Source of the DNA: an uncultured bacterium
Lineage (GTDB): Bacteria > Actinomycetota > Coriobacteriia > Coriobacteriales > Eggerthellaceae
Assembly: GCA_905215325.1 (NCBI GenBank)
Contig: CAJMPP010000041.1
Span: forward strand, 1 to 13,220
DNA: 13,220 nucleotides
Reading direction: 5' to 3'
The notes beneath the pieces were generated by a model that was not told where the DNA came from, ran no database searches, and saw nothing but the letters and a program-made list of their open reading frames with translations. How positions within the stretch are numbered: position 1 is the first letter of the stretch; each line of letters starts with the position of its first letter. A program made the position numbers and the translations under genes. Positions 1-4,899 of the stretch are shown piece after piece.

Positions 1-60
1 CCTGTTCACGTTGGGGATGCAAACCTGCGTGCTCCCGTTTCGGTGGGTTTTGCGCTCTCG

Positions 61-89
61 CGCGAACAGGGGGCAGATCCCTGTTCGCG
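61..89. repeat. Perfect 11-bp inverted repeat
   Basis: Arms CGCGAACAGGG (61-71) and CCCTGTTCGCG (79-89) are exact reverse complements around a 7-nt spacer. A second, shorter copy lies at 242-264 (9-bp arms GAACAGGGG / CCCCTGTTC, 5-nt spacer). Either could form a hairpin in RNA or be a protein-binding palindrome. No T-run follows, so it is not a typical intrinsic terminator. Confidence 0.8.
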
Positions 90-103
90 TTGGGAATGCT
101 TCG

Positions 104-131
104 CAAGCCGGTCGCTTTTGCGGCCGGCTTG
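104..131. repeat. 12-bp stem, 4-nt loop hairpin
   Basis: CAAGCCGGTCGC (104-115) pairs with GCGGCCGGCTTG (120-131) around a TTTT loop, with one G-U pair. It lies directly after the second copy of the repeat block. The third copy has only a degenerate version. There is no downstream T-tract. Confidence 0.75.
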
Positions 132-145
132 TTGCGTTCAGGGGG

Positions 146-169
146 GGCTTTTGCGGCGGCGCAAAAGCC
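146..169. repeat. Perfect 10-bp inverted repeat
   Basis: GGCTTTTGCG (146-155) and CGCAAAAGCC (160-169) are exact reverse complements around GCGG. The TTTTGCG core recurs several times across 50-300. It is part of the REP-like cluster. Confidence 0.75.
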
Positions 170-241
170 GAGCTTGGAAGCGGGTCTTTCCGCGAGCCGA
201 ATAGAGAAGGTGAGCGGGGCTCCCGGCTTCAACGATTCCGC

Positions 242-264
242 GAACAGGGGGCAGACCCCTGTTC
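242..264. repeat. 9-bp inverted repeat, second copy
   Basis: GAACAGGGG and CCCCTGTTC flank GCAGA. This is the diverged copy of the palindrome at 61-89. The outer pairs are lost, but the central GGGGGCAGA sequence is kept. Confidence 0.75.
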
Positions 265-383
265 ATGTTGGGGATGCTTCGCAAGCTGGTCCTTTTGCGG
301 AGCCGCGTGAGGGTGCACGCGCGCGCAATGCGGGCATCCCTTGAAGCGCAGGCTTGCCCAGCGCCGGCGTGTGGCCTTCGCCT

Positions 384-389
384 TATAAT
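384..389 (+). promoter_or_regulatory. Candidate -10 box for the BaiN-like gene
   Basis: A perfect TATAAT lies 7 bases before the ATG at 397. No good -35 hexamer sits at the normal distance; the nearest TTGCCC, at 354, is too far. If this box is used, transcription would start at about 396-398, making the mRNA leaderless at the 397 ATG. That would also exclude the in-frame ATG at 388, which overlaps the box. Confidence 0.4.
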
Positions 390-396
390 GGCGGGT

Positions 397-2073
397 ATGA
401 AAACTATCGCAATCATAGGCGGCGGCGCATCGGGCCTGATGGCGGCTGTGGAAGCATCGCTTGCGCTGCGCCAAGCGGGCGCTGTGGCGCACGTGGCCCT
501 GTTCGAGGCCGATCCCGAGCGCATCGGCCGCTCCATCCTGGCAACCGGCAACGGCCGCTGCAACATCTCAAACGCTTGCATCAGCGCTGACGCGTATCGC
601 AATCAGGCCTTCGTGGGGCAGGCGCTTATGCATTTGCAAAACGCATATGTTGCGGAACGTGGCAAAACCAGCATGCGAACCCTTGAGGCGAACCCCGTGC
701 TCGAGCGCTTCGCCGACATGGGCCTTGTGACGCGCGAGGAGTCGGAGGGCCGGCTGTATCCCATGGCGAACAAAGCCACCAGCGTGCTGGACGTGTTGCG
801 CTCCACCGCCGCCGAGCTGGGCGTCGATGTGCAAACCGATAAGCGCGCCTTGCGCGTTGACGCGCCAGCCCCGGGCGGTGCGGGTTGCCTCAACATCCGC
901 TTCGCCGACAAGACTATTGCGCATGCGGCCGCTGTCATCGTGGCCGTTGGCGGGCGCGCGGCAAGCGGCATTGAGCTGCCGGAGCCCTTAGCGTGTTCGG
1001 ACATGCAACCCGTGTTGGGGCCCTTGCGCGTCGATGCGCGCAGCGCGAAGCTCACGCGACAGCTCAACAACATCCGCGTGCGCGGGACCGTGCATCTCGA
1101 GCGCGGTGGTCGGCGCATCGCAAGCGAGCGCGGCGAGCTGCTGTTCCGCGACTACGGAGCCTCCGGCGTGTCGGTGTTCAACCTGTCGCGTTTTGCGCAA
1201 CCCGGTGACGACCTGGTCGTCGACTTCCTTCCCGGTATTCCCTCGCAGGACATGGAGCGCTTCATGATGACACGCCGCAAGCGGATGCAGAAGCTGATGG
1301 GCACAGCGCTCACGCTTGATCGCTTCCTGGAGGGCCTGCTGCTGCCCGCGGTGTCCGCCGCGGCGCTAAGGCAGGTGGGTTTGCGAACCGGTGACCGGTT
1401 TACGCAAGAGACGGTTTCCCTGCTTTGCGACATGCTCAAAGGTATGCGCCTGACGGTGGAGGGCATCGGAGACGAGCGCCAATGCCAGGTGCGTCGCGGC
1501 GGCTTCCCTGTGGAGCGGTTCAGCCCCGCCACCTGCGAAGCGCTCGATGCGCCGGGATTGTTCGTCACGGGCGAGGCGCTCGACGTCGACGCGCCGTGCG
1601 GCGGCTTCAACCTACATTGGGCCTGGGCAAGCGGCATGCTCGCCGGTCGCGCCGCAGCCGATCGCGCTGCAAGAGGGAAAGAAGCCCCGAGCGGCAAATC
1701 CCGCAACCAACGCGGCGGCGCCCCTGCGGCCGCAAAACAGCGCCCGAGCGATAAGCGGTCACCGGAGTGCACCGGTTCTTTCCGTCCCTCTTCGAACGGT
1801 GGTTCCCGCTCACAGGGTGCGATGCGTTCAGGCTGTTCGCAAACGCTTGACCGCGCTGATGGTCCCCGTTCCTTCTCGGGTCGCGACTCCCGCCCGCAGG
1901 CCGCGTCGCGGCCGGGCAACCCGCAAGCACCTGCCTGCACTGGTGGTTCCCGCTCTTCTTCCCGCGCAGGCAAGCCGCAGCGCCCGCATCACCCCCATCG
2001 GAACGAACCCGGTAAATCCTGCAGCAAACGCGGTGGGACCGCTGCCCGAAACGCCCGTCATCGCAATCGATAG
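397..2073 (+). CDS. BaiN/HI0933-family FAD-dependent oxidoreductase with long basic C-terminal tail
   Basis: The predicted cytoplasmic flavoprotein has 558 residues. The N-terminal GGGASG dinucleotide-binding motif is at residues 8-13. The family motif GNGRCN is at 51-56. The closing FAD-contact segment (GLFVTGEALD, then DAPCGGFN) is at about 387-405. These place it in the HI0933/BaiN family (NAD(P)/FAD-dependent oxidoreductases), whose members are usually near 400-420 residues. The core ends near residue 426. The last ~132 residues are a Ser/Arg/Gly/Pro-rich basic tail without recognisable domain, whose DNA contains a 14-bp direct repeat at 1798-1811 and 1942-1955. The start is 397 or the in-frame ATG at 388; neither has a strong ribosome site, and a TATAAT just upstream favours 397. 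BaiN itself acts in bile-acid 7-dehydroxylation, but the family is broad and the substrate here is unknown. The next gene starts 13 nt downstream, probably co-transcribed. Confidence 0.85.
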   Translation: MKTIAIIGGGASGLMAAVEASLALRQAGAVAHVALFEADPERIGRSILATGNGRCNISNACISADAYRNQAFVGQALMHLQNAYVAERGKTSMRTLEANPVLERFADMGLVTREESEGRLYPMANKATSVLDVLRSTAAELGVDVQTDKRALRVDAPAPGGAGCLNIRFADKTIAHAAAVIVAVGGRAASGIELPEPLACSDMQPVLGPLRVDARSAKLTRQLNNIRVRGTVHLERGGRRIASERGELLFRDYGASGVSVFNLSRFAQPGDDLVVDFLPGIPSQDMERFMMTRRKRMQKLMGTALTLDRFLEGLLLPAVSAAALRQVGLRTGDRFTQETVSLLCDMLKGMRLTVEGIGDERQCQVRRGGFPVERFSPATCEALDAPGLFVTGEALDVDAPCGGFNLHWAWASGMLAGRAAADRAARGKEAPSGKSRNQRGGAPAAAKQRPSDKRSPECTGSFRPSSNGGSRSQGAMRSGCSQTLDRADGPRSFSGRDSRPQAASRPGNPQAPACTGGSRSSSRAGKPQRPHHPHRNEPGKSCSKRGGTAARNARHRNR

Positions 2074-2076
2074 CTC

Positions 2077-2082
2077 GGAGGA
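2077..2082 (+). promoter_or_regulatory. Shine-Dalgarno site fixing the start at 2087
   Basis: GGAGGA lies 4 nt before ATG 2087 and just after the stop codon of the preceding gene. The reading frame stays open about 180 codons further upstream. This site and the family N-terminus show that the upstream open stretch is not part of the protein. Confidence 0.8.
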
Positions 2083-2086
2083 AACC

Positions 2087-4048
2087 ATGCTTGAGATCTC
2101 AAACCTCGCCCTTCCGCTCGATGCCGGGCTCGAAGGTAAGCAAGCCGAAAAGCTCGTGCGCCGCGCCGCGGCACGAGCGCTTAACGTCCCGCCGAGCGAC
2201 ATCGTTGAGATCCGCCTGCTCAAACGCAGCGTCGATGCGCGCAAAAAGCATGACGTGCACTTCGTGGCAACGCTTGGCGTGGAGCTGGTGGGCGGAGCCC
2301 AGGCCGAAGCTGCAGCCATTGAAGCCGCTACGCACCGCAAAGGCGCCGCGAACGTGAAGGCGCATTGTCCTTACGAGCCGCTGCAGATCCCGCAGGTCGG
2401 CACAACGCCTCAGGCGCAAAACGAGCCTCGCCCCATCGTGGTGGGCACCGGCCCGGCAGGCCTGTTCTGCGCGCTCTACCTGGCGCGCGCCGGCCTGCGC
2501 CCGCTCGTGGTCGAGCGCGGCGCGGCGGTTGACGAGCGCATGGCGGCGGTCGACGCCTTCAACGTCGGCGAACCGCTCGACCAGCACACCAATATCCAGT
2601 ACGGCGAAGGCGGGGCGGGAACGTTCTCGGACGGCAAGCTCACCACGAACATAAAAAGCCCCTGGGCGCAGCACGTCCTGCATCTGTTCGTGGAAGCGGG
2701 CGCGCCCGAGGAGATCCTGTGGCAGGCAAAACCCCACATCGGCACTGACCTGCTCGTAGACATCGTGCGCAACATCCGCAAGCAGATCGAACAAGCCGGC
2801 GGCGAAGTGCGCTTCAACACCCAGCTCACAGCCCTGCATTTCGAAAACGGCCACCTAGCCCAAGCCGAAATTCAGACACTTCGGGGACGTAGCACTAACT
2901 GTCCGGAAACCGCCCAAGCTCAGGTCGGGCAAGCAGGCGGCGTTCGCGTTGAGGCGCTTCAGCCCGAGATCGGTCAATCCGAAGCCGCTCAAGCCGAAGG
3001 CCTTCAGCCTGAGCCCGCTCAACTCGAAACCAGCCCACGCGAAGCTCCTCAACCCGGAATCGCCCAGGCCGAAACTCTTCAACCCGGGGCCGGCAAACTT
3101 GAACCCGCTCAAGTCGAACCCGCTGCCGAGCTGGTCCCCGCAAGCCGCGTTGTGTTAGCGTGCGGCCATTCCGCCCGCGACACGTTCGAGCTCGTACGCG
3201 ACGCAGGCGTGCATATGGAGCAGAAGCCGTTCTCCGTGGGCGTGCGCATCGAACACCCTCAGCAGCTCATCAACCGTTCGCAGTACGGGAAGGCCGCCGA
3301 CCATCCGGCGCTCGGCGCCGCCGACTACAAGCTGTCGATGCATCTGCGCCCGCAAAAGGGCGAAGAACAGGGTCGCGGCGTGTACACGTTCTGCATGTGC
3401 CCAGGTGGGGAAGTGGTGTGCGCCGCCAGCGAGCCGGAAGGCGTGGTGGTCAACGGCATGAGCCGCTTCGCGCGCGACGGGCAAAACGCCAACAGCGCGC
3501 TGCTGGTCGGCGTGGGCCCCGAGGATTTCGACGGCGAAGACCCGCTTGCGGGCATCAAGCTGCAGCGCGAGATGGAGCAGGCGGCCTACCGAACCGCCAT
3601 CGCCGCCGGCGGCGAACCGTATCAGGCGCCCGCGCAAACCGTCGGCGACTTCTTGGCGCATCGCGCCGGCGGTCCGAGCAAGCAGGTGAAGCCCACCTAC
3701 GCGCGAGGCGTCGCATGGTGCGACCTGCACGAGTGCCTTCCCCCGTTCGTAGCTCGCGCCATGGAGCAGGCCCTCCCGCAGCTCGATCGCCGCTTGCATG
3801 GCTTCGCCGATCCGCAGGCGGTGCTCACCGGTGTGGAAACCCGCAGCTCAAGCCCCGTGCGTATCGTACGCGGCAAGAACATGCAGGCCCAACTGGCGGC
3901 AGCGCCCGCCGACGCTTCCGCGCCAGAACCAGAAACCGGCCTCTACCCCTGCGGCGAGGGCGCGGGCTACGCCGGCGGCATCATGTCCGCAGCCTGCGAC
4001 GGCCTGCGCGTGGCAAGCGCCCTGGTGGAAAGCCTGCAGCGCGGGTAG
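2087..4048 (+). CDS. COG2509-type FAD-dependent dehydrogenase with in-frame repeat insertion
   Basis: The predicted protein has 653 residues. Its N-terminal domain carries the conserved SVDAR segment (48-52). A Rossmann motif GTGPAG is at 120-125, and a Gly-rich YGEGGAGTFSDGKL segment lies near 170. The GHSARDTFE motif is near 358 and an EGAGYAGGI FAD-contact motif near the C-terminus. This order matches the uncharacterised FAD-dependent dehydrogenases of COG2509, which lack an established substrate. Between about residues 260 and 345 the fold is interrupted by ~85 Gln/Glu/Ala/Pro-rich residues: first a translated palindromic element (2871-2908), then eleven 15-bp repeats (2957-3121). The conserved sequence resumes at ASRVVLACGHSARD. 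It follows the BaiN-like gene by 13 nt and converges on the gene at 4072-4485 with a 23-nt gap and no visible terminator. The family call is firm; the reaction is unknown. Confidence 0.85.
   Translation: MLEISNLALPLDAGLEGKQAEKLVRRAAARALNVPPSDIVEIRLLKRSVDARKKHDVHFVATLGVELVGGAQAEAAAIEAATHRKGAANVKAHCPYEPLQIPQVGTTPQAQNEPRPIVVGTGPAGLFCALYLARAGLRPLVVERGAAVDERMAAVDAFNVGEPLDQHTNIQYGEGGAGTFSDGKLTTNIKSPWAQHVLHLFVEAGAPEEILWQAKPHIGTDLLVDIVRNIRKQIEQAGGEVRFNTQLTALHFENGHLAQAEIQTLRGRSTNCPETAQAQVGQAGGVRVEALQPEIGQSEAAQAEGLQPEPAQLETSPREAPQPGIAQAETLQPGAGKLEPAQVEPAAELVPASRVVLACGHSARDTFELVRDAGVHMEQKPFSVGVRIEHPQQLINRSQYGKAADHPALGAADYKLSMHLRPQKGEEQGRGVYTFCMCPGGEVVCAASEPEGVVVNGMSRFARDGQNANSALLVGVGPEDFDGEDPLAGIKLQREMEQAAYRTAIAAGGEPYQAPAQTVGDFLAHRAGGPSKQVKPTYARGVAWCDLHECLPPFVARAMEQALPQLDRRLHGFADPQAVLTGVETRSSSPVRIVRGKNMQAQLAAAPADASAPEPETGLYPCGEGAGYAGGIMSAACDGLRVASALVESLQRG
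2871..2908. repeat. Imperfect palindrome inside the flavoprotein gene, possible inserted REP element
   Basis: TTCAGACA (2871-2878) and TGTCCGGAA (2900-2908) form imperfect inverted arms around a core containing GGGGACGTAGCAC. It sits exactly where the conserved flavoprotein sequence breaks off. It looks like an intergenic-type palindromic repeat captured in frame. Origin as a REP element is inference; copies elsewhere in the genome would prove it. Confidence 0.45.
2957..3121 (+). repeat. Eleven tandem 15-bp repeats encoding (A/L)-Q-x-E-x pentapeptides
   Basis: In frame, residues 291-345 divide into eleven five-residue units: LQPEI, GQSEA, AQAEG, LQPEP, AQLET, SPREA, PQPGI, AQAET, LQPGA, GKLEP, AQVEP. 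At DNA level each unit approximates (G/C)(C/T)TCAA-n-(C/T)CGA-n-n-C. The units are diverged, so the expansion is not very recent. The product is expected to be a flexible acidic loop. Confidence 0.75.
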
Positions 4049-4071
4049 GGAAGCCGCCTCAAGACAGCCAT

Positions 4072-4485
4072 TCATTCGCCCAGTTCAGCGGCCCAATCGA
4101 AATCGATCGGCGGCGCGGTCGGCCCTTCAGCCGCGCCGCCGCCTGCGTCCTCGACGCTCCTGCCATCCCATTGGCACGCGCGCATATCCACACGTCCGTC
4201 GTCCAAAAACGTCACGCCCTCCGCAGCAAGTCGCGTCCGTTGCTCCTCAGGCCCGCCGAACGCAAAACCCGGCGCAAGCGAACCATCCTTGAACACCACG
4301 CGGTGGCAAGGAATCCCCGTCTGGGCCGCGCAATCCCACGGATCGGGATTTCCATGCATGGCATACCCCACGAACCGCGCCTTGCGAGGTTGCCCGATCA
4401 GCCGCGCCACCTGCCCATACGAAACAACCTTCCCCCGCGGCACCCGCCGCACCGTCTCATATACCCTGTCGTTGAATTCGCCCAT
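4072..4485 (-). CDS. MGMT/ATL-like DNA alkylation repair protein (DNA-binding domain only)
   Basis: The predicted protein has 137 residues. It matches the C-terminal DNA-binding domain of O6-alkylguanine-DNA alkyltransferases and the alkyltransferase-like (ATL, COG3695) group. The early segment VPRGKVVSYGQVARLIGQP is the winged-helix core, ARFVGYAM carries the arginine that replaces the flipped base, and IPCHRVV holds Cys60. LAPGF and the GG-EEQR-L-EGV segment are ATL-like. Classical ATLs have Trp instead of this Cys, so the protein has an ATL-like outline but a potential alkyl acceptor. The N-terminal MGMT domain is absent. ATG 4485 is preferred because its mRNA has GAAAGG about 6 nt upstream; a TTG 18 nt further out lacks this support. 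The last ~25 residues are a non-conserved acidic tail. Confidence 0.85.
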   Translation of the reverse strand: MGEFNDRVYETVRRVPRGKVVSYGQVARLIGQPRKARFVGYAMHGNPDPWDCAAQTGIPCHRVVFKDGSLAPGFAFGGPEEQRTRLAAEGVTFLDDGRVDMRACQWDGRSVEDAGGGAAEGPTAPPIDFDWAAELGE

Positions 4486-4533
4486 GCTTCGCCTTTCGAT
4501 CAAGCGCTGTGGTCACATCGTTCGTTCCGCATG

Positions 4534-4539
4534 ATTATA
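4534..4539 (-). promoter_or_regulatory. Candidate -10 box for the MGMT/ATL-like gene
   Basis: On the minus strand this reads TATAAT, about 48 nt before the ATG at 4485. That would give a leader of roughly 40 nt containing the GAAAGG ribosome site. The -35 region is weak; a TTGCGC lies 20 nt upstream. No other promoter candidate was found for this gene. Confidence 0.45.
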
Positions 4540-4609
4540 GACAGGGGATCCGGCAACTTGCGCAAATCCGTCATCTTGCAACCTAGCGCAATCTCTTAGG
4601 CCCCCTGTC
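4540..4609. repeat. Widely spaced inverted repeat between divergent promoters
   Basis: GACAGGGG (4540-4547) and CCCCTGTC (4602-4609) are exact reverse complements 54 bp apart. Between them lie the palindrome TTGCGCAA (4558-4565) and a related GCAACCTAGCGCAA at about 4578-4591. It could be an operator region shared by the two divergent transcription units or a decayed repeat element. The sequence alone does not decide. Confidence 0.4.
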
Positions 4610-4641
4610 GAAAGTCCGGTGAATTCCCAGTTCGGACGCGG

Positions 4642-4647
4642 TAAAAT
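4642..4647 (+). promoter_or_regulatory. Candidate -10 box driving the B12 riboswitch transcript
   Basis: TAAAAT lies about 23 nt before the start of the riboswitch fold, putting the likely transcription start near 4654. The hexamer 17 nt upstream (GTGAAT, 4619-4624) is a poor -35. It is chosen because it is the only AT-rich hexamer in the right place before the aptamer. Confidence 0.4.
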
Positions 4648-4669
4648 CACTTGTTTGCAAATTGGCACA

Positions 4670-4872
4670 GATGGTTGCGCCGGGCACGGCGCGGGCGGCC
4701 GGGAAAGGGACTTGGCCGTTTGGGGGAATGCGGGTGCGAATCCCGCGCTCTACCAGGAACCGTATACGCTGATGAATGGGTCGGCACCTAGCTTTTGCGC
4801 AGGTTCACTGACAAGCACCGCCGAAGGCATGCGGGCCGTTCACGTGAGGCGAAGTCGGAATGCCCACCCATC
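4670..4872 (+). promoter_or_regulatory. Cobalamin riboswitch
   Basis: The closing stem P1 is GATGG (4670-4674) with CCATC (4868-4872). A hairpin GCGCCG/CGGCGC (4677-4692) and a CGGCC/GGCCG stem (4696-4718) follow. The core GGGAATGCGGGTGCGAATCC matches the B12-box pattern GGGAA-n-GGTGnGAATCC, with hairpin GCGGG/CCCGC at 4730-4746. It is followed by GCTCTACCAGGAACCGTA, in the place of the family's GCnGnnCnnGnAnCnGTA. Another hairpin (ACCT/AGGT, 4786-4804) precedes the 3' element GAAGTCGGAATGCCCACC, similar to the usual AAGnCnGAAnnCCTGCC. The fold ends 27 nt before ATG 4900. No terminator hairpin with T-run follows, so control is more likely at translation: the ribosome site at 4889-4894 sits in the loop of a small GGAA/TTCC hairpin. 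Ligand class (adenosyl or aquo-cobalamin) was not determined. Confidence 0.85.
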
Positions 4873-4899
4873 GCACGAAGCCCTGGAAGAGAGGTTCCG

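Larger units (their letters stand above)
1..292. repeat. Cluster of REP-like palindromic repeats (mosaic element)
   Basis: A block containing CCTGTTC-(A/G)(C/T)G-TTGGG(A/G)ATGC occurs three times, at 1-20, 80-99 and 258-277. Copies two and three extend through CGCAAGC(C/T)GGTC and are each preceded by GCGAACAGGG. The palindromes at 61-89, 104-131, 146-169 and 242-264 lie within or between copies. The window begins inside a copy, so the cluster probably continues upstream. No open frame here has a ribosome binding site plus recognisable protein. This resembles bacterial interspersed mosaic (REP/BIME) elements between genes; genome-wide copy number cannot be seen from here. Confidence 0.7.

Noticed and set aside
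265..396. Upstream extension of the BaiN-like gene to 265.
   Set aside because: It would translate the REP-like repeat region, while the Rossmann motif expected near the N-terminus begins only after 397.
138..602. Minus-strand open frame across the repeat cluster and the start of the BaiN-like gene.
   Set aside because: It is Arg/Ala-rich with no motif and overlaps a well-supported gene; this is typical of high-GC shadow frames.
1547..2086. Long open frame upstream of the COG2509-type gene, overlapping the BaiN-like gene.
   Set aside because: It lacks family sequence, overlaps a real gene, and GGAGGA before ATG 2087 marks the start.
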